Source: Collinsella sp. AK_207A (lineage in GTDB: Bacteria > Actinomycetota > Coriobacteriia > Coriobacteriales > Coriobacteriaceae). From it: a stretch of DNA of 64,000 nucleotides. How positions within the stretch are numbered: position 1 is the first letter of the stretch; every line of letters starts with the position of its first letter. The notes under the pieces were generated by a model. The model was given only the letters and a program-made list of their open reading frames with translations. It was not told the origin of the DNA and searched no databases. Shown here piece by piece: positions 16,603-24,929 of the stretch. The stretch covers positions 122,828-186,827 of the forward strand of contig NZ_CABWID010000015.1 of assembly GCF_902501965.1 (NCBI RefSeq), given 5' to 3'. Both the position numbers and the translations under genes were made by a program.

Positions 16603-16633
16603 GTTCCCCCTTGACGATTGTTTCTGCAGGTAG

Positions 16634-16651
16634 AGTTAGAGTTTTCTAACT
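16634..16651 (+). promoter_or_regulatory. Dyad AGTTAGA-GTTT-TCTAACT between feoA and feoB
   Basis: Two perfect 7-bp arms around a 4-nt centre. It sits 18-23 nt after a TTGACG (16611-16616), where a -10 element would lie, so it may be an operator over a feoB promoter. The outer TTAG/CTAA letters recall DtxR/IdeR-type iron boxes, but the centre does not match the consensus. An RNA hairpin is the alternative. Confidence 0.4.
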
Positions 16652-16688
16652 TGAATGTCCCTTTTAGGACGTTTGGAAGAAGGATTGA

Positions 16689-18929
16689 ATGGCGGCTTCA
16701 CAGCTACATGTCGCGCTTGCCGGTAACCCCAACTGCGGCAAGACGACCCTCTTCAACCTGATCACCGGCGCCAACGGCTACGTTGGCAACTGGCCGGGCG
16801 TCACGGTTGAGAAGAAGGAGGCCAAGCTCACCTCTGATAAGAGCGTGACCATCACGGACCTCCCCGGCATCTACTCGCTTTCCCCCTACAGCCCCGAGGA
16901 GGTCGTCGCCCGTGACTACATCATGAGCGACGAGCCCGACGTGGTCATCCAGGTGCTCGACGCCACCAACCTCGAGCGCAACCTCTACCTGGCCCTCCAG
17001 GTCGTCGAGACGGGCAAGCCCGTTGTCGTGGCCCTGAACATGGCGGACCTGGTGGAGAAGAACGGCGACAAGATCGACACCAAGAGGCTCTCCAAGGCCC
17101 TCGGTGCCCCGGTCGTCATGATCTCCGCCCTCAAGAACACCGGTATCGACGAGCTCTTCGCCAAGGCGCGCGAGGCCGCTGCCAAGAAGGCCGAGGTTCC
17201 GGAGCACAAGTTCGACTCCGCCATCGAGGACGTGCTCGATCACATCGAGAACTGCCTACCGCAGAGCGTGCCCGTCAACAAGCGCCGCTACTACGCCGTC
17301 AAGCTCTTTGAGCGCGACGCCCAGGCCGTCAAGCTGGTCAACCTCAACAAGGAGCAGGCTGACCGCGTTGAGCAGCTCGTCTCCCAGTGCGAGAAGGACT
17401 GCGACGACGACTCCGAGTCCATCATCACCGGCGAGCGCTACGCCGTGATCGCGCACATCATCGACGAGTGCCTGAAGAAGGCCCCCGAGAAGATGAGCAT
17501 CTCCGAGAAGATCGACCGCGTGGTCACCAACCGTTGGCTGGGCCTGCCGATCTTCGTGCTCGTGATGTGGGCCGTGTACTACATCGCCATCGGCACCATC
17601 GGCACCGCCGGTACCGACTGGGTGAACGACAACCTCTTCGGCGACGGCTTCACGCTGTTCGGCGCCTCCTTCCCCTCGGTTCCCGGCCTCTTTGAGGGCT
17701 GGCTGACCGCGGCTGGCGCCTCCGACCTGGTGATCAGCCTCGTGAACGACGGCATCGTCGCCGGCGTCGGCGCCGTGCTCGGCTTCATCCCGCAGATGTT
17801 CGTCCTGTTCATCCTGCTGTCCTTCCTCGAGGACTGCGGCTACATGGCGCGCGTTGCCTTCGTGATGGACCGTGTGTTCCGTCGCTTCGGTCTCTCCGGC
17901 AAGTCCTTCATCCCCATGCTCGTCTCCACGGGCTGCGGCGTGCCGGGCGTGCTGTCCACCAAGACCATTGAGAACGAGAAGGACCGTCGCATGACCGTCA
18001 TGACGACGACCTTCATTCCCTGCGGCGCCAAGCTGCCGATCATCGCGCTCCTCATGGGCGCCCTCATCGGCAACAACGACGCGAGCTGGATCTCCCCGCT
18101 CTTCTACTTCCTGGGCGTCGTGGCCGTCATCGTGTCCGGCATCATGCTGAAGAAGACCAAGCTCTTCGCCGGCCGTCCGACCCCGTTCGTTATGGAGCTG
18201 CCTGCCTACCACATGCCCTCGATTCGCTCCTGGGCCTTGCATGTGTGGGAGCGCGTGAGCGCCTACATCAAGAAGGCCTTCACGATCATCTTCGCCTCCA
18301 CCATCGTGATCTGGTTCCTCTCCAACTTCGGCGTCTTCGAGGGCGCCTTCGGCTTCCTGCCCGACCTGACCGATGCCGACGAGTTCATGGACTACTCCGT
18401 GCTCGCCATGCTCGGCAGTGCCCTGTCTTGGATCTTCGCCCCGCTGGGCTTCGCCTCTTGGCAGGCCGTCGCCATGTCCATCTCCGGCCTGGTCGCCAAG
18501 GAGAACGTCATGGCTACCGCCGCGTCGCTGCTCTCTATGTCCGACGCCACCGAGGCCGACCCGGAGCTGTGGCACGCCTTTGCGCAGCAGATGTTCTTCA
18601 ATCACGGCGGCACCGTGGGCGCCATCGCCGCGTTCGGCGCGTTCAACCTGCTCTGCGCTCCGTGCTTCGCTGCTATGGGCACCATCCGCGCTCAGATGAA
18701 CTCCGGCAAGTGGACCGCCATCGCGCTGGGCTACGAGTGCGGCTTCGCCTGGGTGATCGGCCTGATGATCAACCAGTTCTACCTGCTCTCCCAGGGTGTA
18801 TTCAGCATCTGGACGATCGTGGCCGTTGCATTTGCCGCCGCCATCCTCTTCCAGCTGTTCCGCCCGATGCCCAAGGGCGCCATGGGCGAGGACGACAACG
18901 AGGTTGCCCCCTCCGTCTCCGCGGCCTAG
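16689..18929 (+). CDS. feoB: Ferrous iron transporter FeoB
   Basis: A 746-residue inner-membrane Fe(II) permease with an N-terminal GTPase domain. G1 is GNPNCGKTT (12-20), the G2 region is GNWPGVTVE, G3 is DLPGIYSLSPYSPEE and G4 is NMAD. A helical spacer precedes the membrane part, which has two Gate-like repeats (GCGVPGVLSTKTIENEKDRR, and the later VAKENVMATAAS). Length and order are canonical. It follows two feoA genes and ends at a strong terminator, after which the FeoB-associated peptide is encoded separately. Confidence 0.97.
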   Translation: MAASQLHVALAGNPNCGKTTLFNLITGANGYVGNWPGVTVEKKEAKLTSDKSVTITDLPGIYSLSPYSPEEVVARDYIMSDEPDVVIQVLDATNLERNLYLALQVVETGKPVVVALNMADLVEKNGDKIDTKRLSKALGAPVVMISALKNTGIDELFAKAREAAAKKAEVPEHKFDSAIEDVLDHIENCLPQSVPVNKRRYYAVKLFERDAQAVKLVNLNKEQADRVEQLVSQCEKDCDDDSESIITGERYAVIAHIIDECLKKAPEKMSISEKIDRVVTNRWLGLPIFVLVMWAVYYIAIGTIGTAGTDWVNDNLFGDGFTLFGASFPSVPGLFEGWLTAAGASDLVISLVNDGIVAGVGAVLGFIPQMFVLFILLSFLEDCGYMARVAFVMDRVFRRFGLSGKSFIPMLVSTGCGVPGVLSTKTIENEKDRRMTVMTTTFIPCGAKLPIIALLMGALIGNNDASWISPLFYFLGVVAVIVSGIMLKKTKLFAGRPTPFVMELPAYHMPSIRSWALHVWERVSAYIKKAFTIIFASTIVIWFLSNFGVFEGAFGFLPDLTDADEFMDYSVLAMLGSALSWIFAPLGFASWQAVAMSISGLVAKENVMATAASLLSMSDATEADPELWHAFAQQMFFNHGGTVGAIAAFGAFNLLCAPCFAAMGTIRAQMNSGKWTAIALGYECGFAWVIGLMINQFYLLSQGVFSIWTIVAVAFAAAILFQLFRPMPKGAMGEDDNEVAPSVSAA

Positions 18930-18955
18930 TATCTCCCGGCTGTAGAGCCCCCTTT

Positions 18956-18990
18956 GGACCGGCTGCCCGCACGGCAGCCGGTCCTTTTTT
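18956..18990 (+). terminator. Rho-independent terminator of the feo operon
   Basis: A perfect 12-bp stem (GGACCGGCTGCC / GGCAGCCGGTCC) with a 5-nt loop and six T residues. Confidence 0.93.
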
Positions 18991-19094
18991 AGGTTTGCGC
19001 ACCGTGCCCGCGCGAACCAAGGTCATTTTTGAAAAAGGCGTTAAGACAGCTCGGATGGGGTAGAGTTAGCGAGAGTAAACAAAGGAGGCACACC

Positions 19095-19301
19095 ATGTCC
19101 CTGGCAGATGTTGTTGTTCTTGGTCTTCTAGCCGTTGCGTTCGTAGCGGTGTGCGTGCGGGTGAAGCGCCATGGCGCGTGCATGGACTGCGGCGAGGCCG
19201 GTATGTGTACCGGTCATTGCAGCCCCGACCACAAGAAGACCTGTGCGGCGCTCAAGGGCCTCGACCAAGTTGAGGCAGAGCTCTCCCGCGGTGTGAAGTA
19301 G
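19095..19301 (+). CDS. FeoB-associated Cys-rich membrane peptide
   Basis: A 68-residue protein with one N-terminal membrane helix (DVVVLGLLAVAFVAVCV), a basic stop-transfer (RVKRHG) and a cysteine cluster (CMDCGEAGMCTGHCSPDHKKTC). This matches the small FeoB-associated Cys-rich proteins found beside feoB in Gram-positive bacteria, whose role is thought to be metal handling. ATG 19095 is chosen because AAAGGAGG lies 5-6 nt upstream; the longer frame from 19029 would add an implausible basic leader. It is separated from feoB by a terminator, so it may have its own promoter. Confidence 0.85.
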   Translation: MSLADVVVLGLLAVAFVAVCVRVKRHGACMDCGEAGMCTGHCSPDHKKTCAALKGLDQVEAELSRGVK

Positions 19302-19333
19302 CGCCCGCGCCCGTCGCGCGCTGCCAGACGCCA

Positions 19334-19380
19334 AACGCCCGTTCACGGTTGCCCCAATGGTGCCGTGAGCGGGCGTTCTT
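19334..19380 (+). terminator. Hairpin terminator between the FeoB-associated gene and glnA
   Basis: A 16-bp stem with G-U pairs (19334-19349 with 19362-19377) beginning AACGCCCG and ending CGGGCGTT, followed by a short T-rich tail. Confidence 0.7.
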
Positions 19381-19395
19381 GTGTGCGGTGCGTGG

Positions 19396-19422
19396 GAAAT
19401 ACCTCGGTAACAATCGTGTGAG
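19396..19422 (+). promoter_or_regulatory. Candidate GlnR-type half-sites upstream of glnA
   Basis: GAAAT (19396-19400), six bases, GTAAC (19407-19411), six bases, GTGAG (19418-19422) recur with an 11-bp period. Actinobacterial GlnR boxes alternate GTnAC and GAAAC with 6-bp gaps. The match is partial and the reading is speculative; a GlnR-like protein is encoded downstream of glnA. Confidence 0.3.
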
Positions 19423-19462
19423 AAAGTGGGGACTGCAACGTTTCGGCAGGAAAGGGCCGTGT

Positions 19463-20806
19463 ATGGATAAGCAGCAGAACATCGACTTCGTTATTCGCAC
19501 GGTAGAGGAGCGCGGCATCCGCTTTGTGCGCCTGTGGTTCACCGACGTGCTGGGCCGGCTCAAGAGCTTCGCCATCTCGCCCGAGGACCTCGAGGTTGCC
19601 TTTGAGGAGGGCATCGGCTTCGACGGCTCCGCGATCGAGGGCTTTGCCACGCCCGATGAGGCCGATATGCTCGCCTTCCCCGACGCCTCCACCTTCCAGG
19701 TGCTTCCCTGGCGCCCGAGCCACGACGGCGTGGCGCGCGTGTTCTGCGACGTCTGCACGCCCGACCGCGAGGCCTTCCCGGGGGATCCCCGCGAATGTCT
19801 GCGTGTCATGTTCCACAAGGCCGAGAAGCGCGGGTTCATCATGAACGTGGGCGCCGACCTGGAGTTCTACTACTTCCCGAGCGAGGATAAGCCCGTGCCC
19901 ATGGACGAGGCCGGCTACTTCGACCTCACGCCCAACGACTCCGCGCGCGACCTGCGCCGTTCCATGGTGCTCATGCTCGAGAAGATGTCCGTGCCCGTTG
20001 AGTACACCTATCACAGCTCCGGCCGCTCGCAGCACGGCATTGCGCTGCGCCATGCCGAGGCGCTCACCATGTCCGACGCCATCATGACGGCCAAGCACGT
20101 CATTCGCCTGGAGGCCTACGACGCCGGTATCCACGCGAGCTTCATGCCCAAGCCCATGGCGGACGAGGCGGGGAGCGCGATGTTCCTGCACCAGTCGCTC
20201 TTCAACAAGCGCGGCGAGAACGTGTTCTACTCCGCGGGCGAGGAGGGTGGCCCGTACCACCTCTCGAGCATCGCCAAGAGTTACATGGCGGGCATCCTGG
20301 ACCATGCCGCCGAGATCACGGCCATCCTGAACCCCACGGTCAACTCTTACAAGCGCCTGGCGCTCGCAGGGGATACGGCGCCCAGCTACGCCACGTGGGG
20401 GCTCCGCAACCGCAGCGCCATGATCCGCGTGCCCATCTACAAGCCCGGCAAGGAGCTCTCCACGCGCATCGAGCTGCGCAGCCCCGATCCCATGGCCAAC
20501 CCGTACCTGGTGAACGCGGTGACGCTCGCCGCGGGTCTGGATGGCATCGAGCGCGGGCTCGACCTGCCCGCCGAGTCCACCTCGGAGCTCATGGCGCTCT
20601 CGCCGGCAGAGCTGGCGCAGCGCGGGATCAAGCCGCTGCCGCGCAGTCTAGAGGAGGCGCTCGACATCTTCGAGGCCAGCGACTTCATGCGCGAGACCCT
20701 GGGCGAGCACATCCACGCGTTCTTCCTGCGCAAGAAGCGCGATGAATGGGCCAAGTTCGCCTCGACCATCACGAAATGGGAGCTCAAGCACTACCTAGCT
20801 TCCTAG
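19463..20806 (+). CDS. glnA: Type I glutamine synthetase, alpha-type
   Basis: Forms glutamine from glutamate, ammonia and ATP in the cytoplasm (447 aa). Recognisable signatures are GFDGSAIEGF near the N-terminus, DLEFYYF, HHSSG-like segment YTYHSSGRSQHGI, and NPTVNSYKRL. The short C-terminal half lacks the NLYDLPPEE adenylylation loop of GSI-beta enzymes, so control by adenylylation is not expected. ATG 19463 is used (AGGAAAGGG upstream); the frame is open further 5' but those codons overlap the preceding terminator. A GlnR-like regulator gene follows 111 nt downstream. Confidence 0.95.
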   Translation: MDKQQNIDFVIRTVEERGIRFVRLWFTDVLGRLKSFAISPEDLEVAFEEGIGFDGSAIEGFATPDEADMLAFPDASTFQVLPWRPSHDGVARVFCDVCTPDREAFPGDPRECLRVMFHKAEKRGFIMNVGADLEFYYFPSEDKPVPMDEAGYFDLTPNDSARDLRRSMVLMLEKMSVPVEYTYHSSGRSQHGIALRHAEALTMSDAIMTAKHVIRLEAYDAGIHASFMPKPMADEAGSAMFLHQSLFNKRGENVFYSAGEEGGPYHLSSIAKSYMAGILDHAAEITAILNPTVNSYKRLALAGDTAPSYATWGLRNRSAMIRVPIYKPGKELSTRIELRSPDPMANPYLVNAVTLAAGLDGIERGLDLPAESTSELMALSPAELAQRGIKPLPRSLEEALDIFEASDFMRETLGEHIHAFFLRKKRDEWAKFASTITKWELKHYLAS

Positions 20807-20917
20807 GCCATCCTGTGCAGCGGGTTCTGCCGCGCCATTGCGGCAAGATAATGTGCGCGCCTGCTGCTGATATCTGCGGTTTGTTGCTATCATCGATTTG
20901 TTACGAGGGAGGTGCCC

Positions 20918-21580
20918 ATGTCTGACAAGAACGTACTGTTCATGGCGCGGACGACGCGGTTCCATGAGTTCGTAAGGACGCTCGGCACCACGATGGGCGC
21001 CGAGGTGTTTGCCGCCACGCCGGATTCTCCGGGTGCCGCCCACGATTTCGACCTGCTCGTGCTCGATGCGGACGGCGTCCGCGCCGACCGTCTGGAGCAG
21101 ATCTCCAAGTGGCTCGAGAGCCGGGGGAACATCCCCATGCTACTGATCGTGGACGAGGAGGCGCTGCCCGAGCTGCATCTTCCGGCGCATGCGCGTGCCG
21201 ACTTCCTCTGCTCCGGCGCCAGTACGGTGGAGCTCGAGGTGCGCGCCCGGCGTCTCATGGGCGAGGACGACCCGTTCCTTGCCGAGGACATCATCAAGAT
21301 CGACAGCATGACCATCAATCTGGCCACCTATCAGGTGTACCTGGACGACGAGCCGGTTGACCTCACGCTCATGGAGTACTCGCTGCTCTCGTTCTTGGCC
21401 ACGCATCCCAATCGCGCCTACAGTCGCGAGGTGCTGCTGCACCGTGTGTGGGGCTTTGAGTACTGCGGCGGCACGCGCACGGTGGACGTGCACATCAGGC
21501 GCATCCGCTCCAAGGTGGGACCGCAGATCGCGGGCCACATCACCACGGTGCGCGGCGTGGGCTACCTGTTCAAGGACTGA
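20918..21580 (+). CDS. Orphan OmpR-type response regulator, GlnR-like
   Basis: A 220-residue regulator with a degenerate receiver domain (1-115) and a C-terminal OmpR/PhoB winged helix (LTLMEYSLLSFLATHPNR, VLLHRVWGFEYCGGTRTVDVHIRRIRSK in segments). The receiver has VLDAD in place of the phosphorylation strand and lacks the acidic pair, as in actinobacterial GlnR, which works without phosphorylation. The residues FGGTRTVDVH-like and the DLTLMEY start also resemble GlnR. No sensor kinase is adjacent. Its place directly downstream of glnA supports a role in nitrogen control. ATG 20918 follows GAGGGAGG; a GTG 6 nt upstream would sit inside that site. Confidence 0.75.
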   Translation: MSDKNVLFMARTTRFHEFVRTLGTTMGAEVFAATPDSPGAAHDFDLLVLDADGVRADRLEQISKWLESRGNIPMLLIVDEEALPELHLPAHARADFLCSGASTVELEVRARRLMGEDDPFLAEDIIKIDSMTINLATYQVYLDDEPVDLTLMEYSLLSFLATHPNRAYSREVLLHRVWGFEYCGGTRTVDVHIRRIRSKVGPQIAGHITTVRGVGYLFKD

Positions 21581-21613
21581 TAAAACGAACCAGACACGTT
21601 CTTTCACGGGAGC

Positions 21614-21654
21614 GGGGCGGCCCCGAACCTGGTTGGTCCGGGGCCGCCCCGCTG
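21614..21654. terminator. Hairpin between convergent genes
   Basis: A perfect 14-bp stem (GCGGGGCGGCCCCG and its complement) with a 13-nt loop, between the plus-strand regulator and the minus-strand surface protein. T-runs are weak on both sides; it may act in both directions. Confidence 0.7.
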
Positions 21655-21685
21655 TTGCGTGCCTATGGCGTGGGCGAGTGTGCCG

Positions 21686-23515
21686 CTACTCCTTGCGGCG
21701 GCGCTGGACGACCGCCACGCCGGCGGCCACGGCCGCGACGCCCGCGGCGCCGGCCGCCAGGGCCGCGGCGCCCTGGTCGTCGCCGGTCTTGGGCAGGGAG
21801 GCCTTCTTGGCGTCCTGCTTCTTGGCCTCGGGCTTCTGCTCGCCCTTCGGCTGCTCCGGCGTCTCGGTGGTGCCGCCGCTGCCGCCGACCTTCCTCCAGC
21901 CGGCGAAGAGCGTCAGGTCGGACGTGACGGGCTCGTCGAAGTCGTACGCCTTGGTCAGCGCCTCGTCGGCGTACCACCCGGCGAACGTGTAGCCCGCTCG
22001 CGTTGGGTCGGCCGGCTTGGAAGCCGCGTCGCCGTACGTAACCTCCTGGACCGCGACCGCGCTGCCACCCTTGGAATCAAAGGTGACCTTTTGGGCCTTG
22101 GTGGAATCCCGAATGGTGAGTGAATCGGTGTTGGTGACGGTCTCACCCTTGGAGTTGGTCAGCGTGTGGCCGTTCAGGTTGATGACGACCTTCTTGCCGC
22201 CAGGAACGGTCACGTCCTCCTCAACGTTTTGCTGCAGGGTGACGGTTTCTCCGTCCTTGGCGGCTTCGATAGCGGCATTCAGCGTGAGGTACGCCTTGCC
22301 GTTCGCGGTCGTTGCCTTGATGATTCCGCTGACGGGCTTCGTGTTCGCACCAAAGTTGTTGGCACCGAGGGTGACCACGCCGTCCTTGATGGAGTTTTTG
22401 ACCTCGTGGGTCTTCGTATCCGTATAGCTGCCGAAGGAGATGCCGACGGTGGTGTTGAACGTATTGCCCTCGACCGTCACGTTTACGCTCGGACCCTGGC
22501 CGGGCCAGATGCTGTGGGAGATGCCGGTGCGGCCCTCGAAGTCGTTCTTGGTGATTGCCGCGCCGTCAACGTTGGTGATGAGGGCGCCGTTGATCCTCGA
22601 CTTATCCGAAGCAAGGCCGGAGTGGTCGTAGACGTGGTTACCCTCGAAGGCAAGGTTCTTGATGCCGTAGGAACCCTCGGTTCCAACGTTACCGTTGCCG
22701 ACGAGCAGTATCGTCGAAGAGGCCGTGCCACCCTCAGGAACGGGATTGCCAGGCTGCGCGTTCAGAGTGTTGTTGATGACCTTCACATTGTCGATCGCAT
22801 TCGCGCCACCGACAAGGTTGATGCCACACCAGGACCACTTATCGTCACTGCTGGCACCTTTCGCATTGGAGTGGGTTGCGATGTTGAAGAAGTTCGTGTC
22901 GAACGTAATGTTTTTTGCACCCGGATTGACGCGGACGCCGTTGTGCTGCTTCTTGACGTTTGCATCCTTGCTGATGTCGAACGTGCATTTCATAACCTTT
23001 GCGCCGCTCGTCTTTCCGTCAACCGAGATATTATCATGCGGTCCGCCGGCCGTATTGGAGGCGTCGGTGAGGAAGTGCACGCCATCGACGGTGACGTTCT
23101 TGGCCTTGACGGTGATCGTGCCGGTGTAGACGACGTCCTTGGCGGCGGTGACGGTCACACCTTCCTCGTCCACGGTCAGGTTTTCCGACGTGGTCTTATT
23201 GATGGTCCACGTCTTGCCCGTCTTGGTGAAGGGGCTATTGGTGCCATTGTTCGCAGCCGCCGGCTGGGCGTCCGTCGTCGCGGCATTATCGTCCGCAGCG
23301 CTCTTCGCATCCGCGGTCGCGTCGGCAGCGTCGGTCGCCTTCGCCGCGTCCGTGGCAGCATCAGACTTGCCCGCCGCGTCCGCCGACTGGACCGCCTGCG
23401 GTGTGGCGTTGGTACCCTCGGCGAGCGCCGCGATCGGCGTGCCGCCCAGGGCGAGGGTCAGGGCCAGGCCAGCGGTAACCGCGGCGGGACCCCGGAAGGT
23501 ATTGATACGTGGCAT
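21686..23515 (-). CDS. LPxTG-anchored surface protein with beta-helix and InlB-type repeat
   Basis: A 609-residue sortase substrate. It has a signal peptide (about 1-33), an Ala/Asp/Thr-rich spacer (about 35-90), then a long stretch with repeated short strands and Asn/Gly turns (GTITVKAKNVTVDGVHF, KVINNTLN, NITFDTNFFNI) typical of a right-handed parallel beta-helix as in pectate-lyase-like folds. A Listeria-Bacteroides (Flg_new) repeat follows (VTFDSKGGSAV, then AGYTFAGWYADEALT), then a charged linker and the sorting signal LPKTGDDQG, a helix and RRRKE. The start is the ATG at 23515, preceded by GGGAG; an ATG 63 nt further upstream is less likely. Glycan binding or cleavage is possible, but no catalytic residues are evident. 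Confidence 0.85.
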   Translation of the reverse strand: MPRINTFRGPAAVTAGLALTLALGGTPIAALAEGTNATPQAVQSADAAGKSDAATDAAKATDAADATADAKSAADDNAATTDAQPAAANNGTNSPFTKTGKTWTINKTTSENLTVDEEGVTVTAAKDVVYTGTITVKAKNVTVDGVHFLTDASNTAGGPHDNISVDGKTSGAKVMKCTFDISKDANVKKQHNGVRVNPGAKNITFDTNFFNIATHSNAKGASSDDKWSWCGINLVGGANAIDNVKVINNTLNAQPGNPVPEGGTASSTILLVGNGNVGTEGSYGIKNLAFEGNHVYDHSGLASDKSRINGALITNVDGAAITKNDFEGRTGISHSIWPGQGPSVNVTVEGNTFNTTVGISFGSYTDTKTHEVKNSIKDGVVTLGANNFGANTKPVSGIIKATTANGKAYLTLNAAIEAAKDGETVTLQQNVEEDVTVPGGKKVVINLNGHTLTNSKGETVTNTDSLTIRDSTKAQKVTFDSKGGSAVAVQEVTYGDAASKPADPTRAGYTFAGWYADEALTKAYDFDEPVTSDLTLFAGWRKVGGSGGTTETPEQPKGEQKPEAKKQDAKKASLPKTGDDQGAAALAAGAAGVAAVAAGVAVVQRRRKE

Positions 23516-24054
23516 GTTTTTCTCCCATCCCGTATTGAGCCGAGAACATATAAGGGTCGGAACCCATATAGCAAACATTGTGTCCCCCCCCTGCTCTTTT
23601 CAAGGGAGAAGTGCAAACCTTTACAATCCAATCGACAAATGGCATCGATAGTCGACAAGTGGCTGGCTTTTCCGTCCCGGTTTCGAAACAAAGTTGAGGC
23701 TATGGACGCTCAAGGCGTTGCGAGGCGCCCGCTCTTCCGGCATGAGGGCGCTCGCGAAGGGGTCGGCCAAGCGGCCGCATGTTGCCATGCGGCCCCTGGC
23801 ATTCTGTTGCTAGTTGTGGTGGTCCCGCGCGGAGTAGATGGTGATGGTCTCGCTCGTTTTACCCACGCGTTATGTTTTGCCAAACCTGAACGGGGAGGGG
23901 ATTTTCTTTTAGCTTCAACGCTTCAGGAAATAAGAGAAGACGGTCATGCAAGGACGACCGTCTTCTCCAGCGGGCAGGGGGCCTTGAGTACACCCCGCCA
24001 TAGCCGCTATTCCCTCTGTATGTTTATACCCGCAAGCATGCTGCTCAGCCATCA
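23516..24054. other. 539-bp gene-free interval with two hairpins
   Basis: No supported gene on either strand. A 9-bp perfect hairpin, GGCCGCATG-TTGC-CATGCGGCC, lies at 23773-23794 without a T-run. A second hairpin at 23935-23966 probably terminates the minus-strand operon ending at 24055. The right end is lower in G+C than the flanks. Confidence 0.5.
23935..23966 (-). terminator. Probable terminator of the toxin-antitoxin-chaperone operon
   Basis: An 11-bp perfect stem (AGAAGACGGTC / GACCGTCTTCT) with a 10-nt loop about 90 nt downstream of the SecB-like gene. Read on the minus strand it is followed by TCTTATTTCC, a weak T-rich tail. Confidence 0.6.
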
Positions 24055-24519
24055 TCACACTGGATTTACCTGCTGCTTAAGACCTTCTAGATAGGCGGCG
24101 GGGTCGATCGGCTGGATGGTAAACCTTCCAAGAAGGGATTGACCTGTCATGATCTCAACCTGCGAGCGCAGGAATGAGTAGAACATCGACACGCCGTTGA
24201 GCTTCAGCGCCTCGAACACCTCGTGCTCTGGAATGCCGATTGCATCAGCTACAGACAGACTCCCCACGGCGGACGCGAGGACGCTCAGCCGTGTTTCCTC
24301 GCTGCCCTCAATTTCCTCGGTCAAGATGAAATTGATTTGCATGCTGAACGGTAGGGTGAACTTGCCGTTTTCGTGCGCCAGCTGCAGGTTATCGGGCGTT
24401 GTGATGGTGATGCTGGCGTTGAGCGTATCGCTTTCCGGTCGATTCCTGTTGGCATCGAAATCGATTCTGTCAACGAATGGGCCGGAAATTGATATCGGGG
24501 AAAGGAATCCATTGCTCAT
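24055..24519 (-). CDS. SecB-like chaperone of a toxin-antitoxin-chaperone system
   Basis: A 154-residue soluble protein read as a SecB-family chaperone from its shape: paired amphipathic strands (LNASITITTPDNLQL, then FTLPFSMQINFILTE), a helical region and a C-terminal FLRSQVEIMTGQSL helix followed by the family-like FTIQPIDP strand and final helix. In TAC modules such as Rv1955-1957 of Mycobacterium tuberculosis the third gene is a SecB-like chaperone that protects the antitoxin. Gene order here is the same. ATG 24519 overlaps the antitoxin stop as ATGA, so translation is coupled. The identification rests on fold-like pattern plus context and needs a profile search. Confidence 0.72.
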   Translation of the reverse strand: MSNGFLSPISISGPFVDRIDFDANRNRPESDTLNASITITTPDNLQLAHENGKFTLPFSMQINFILTEEIEGSEETRLSVLASAVGSLSVADAIGIPEHEVFEALKLNGVSMFYSFLRSQVEIMTGQSLLGRFTIQPIDPAAYLEGLKQQVNPV

Positions 24520-24929
24520 GCTGCCTTAAGCCCTCCCTTTAGCACGCTTAGACTCGGCGCATTGGGCTCGGTGTAGGAGACCCGGGCGCTGCTGTTCCTC
24601 TGTCTCCACTCGCTTTTGTCGACAATCGATTCAGAGCTGGCGCTTGCGGCGGATGATGGCTGGTAGACAAAGCCGCTCGATAGGTCGATATCGAGAGCAC
24701 TCTCGATTCGCGCAAGGGTCTTCAACGTCATGTTGGTCTGCCCCTTGATGATTCTCGTGATCTGCGCGGGCTTTACCCCCATCTTCGCCGCGAGCTCGCT
24801 TTTCGCCATGCCGAGCTCTTTCATCCTCGTGTACACGGAGCCGGATATGTTCATGGCGTGGTCCCAAGCGAGGTCTTCAGGAGTAAGCTTAAGATCCATC
24901 ATCGCGTCTAGATCTTCATTTTCTTTCAT
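24516..24929 (-). CDS. HigA-like XRE antitoxin with a chaperone-addiction-like tail
   Basis: A 137-residue protein. Residues about 30-90 form an XRE helix-turn-helix (MAKSELAAKMGVKPAQITRI, followed by IKGQTNMTLKTLARIESALD). After it comes a roughly 45-residue polar tail rich in Ser, Arg and Lys that is not part of the DNA-binding fold. In known TAC systems the antitoxin carries just such a C-terminal chaperone-addiction segment. ATG 24929 is preferred over 24950: it overlaps the toxin stop by 4 nt (ATGA) and has GGAGGAA upstream. It probably represses the operon through the palindrome at 25367-25376 and binds the toxin. Confidence 0.85.
   Translation of the reverse strand: MKENEDLDAMMDLKLTPEDLAWDHAMNISGSVYTRMKELGMAKSELAAKMGVKPAQITRIIKGQTNMTLKTLARIESALDIDLSSGFVYQPSSAASASSESIVDKSEWRQRNSSARVSYTEPNAPSLSVLKGGLKAA

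Noticed and set aside
23773..23794. Terminator for the LPxTG gene's neighbours
   Set aside because: The 9-bp hairpin has no T-run on either strand and no gene ends close to it; kept only as a hairpin within the gap.
22166..24094. 642-codon plus-strand frame over the LPxTG gene
   Set aside because: Antisense shadow; its translation has no signal, domain or ribosome site, while the minus-strand gene has a full signal peptide and sorting motif.
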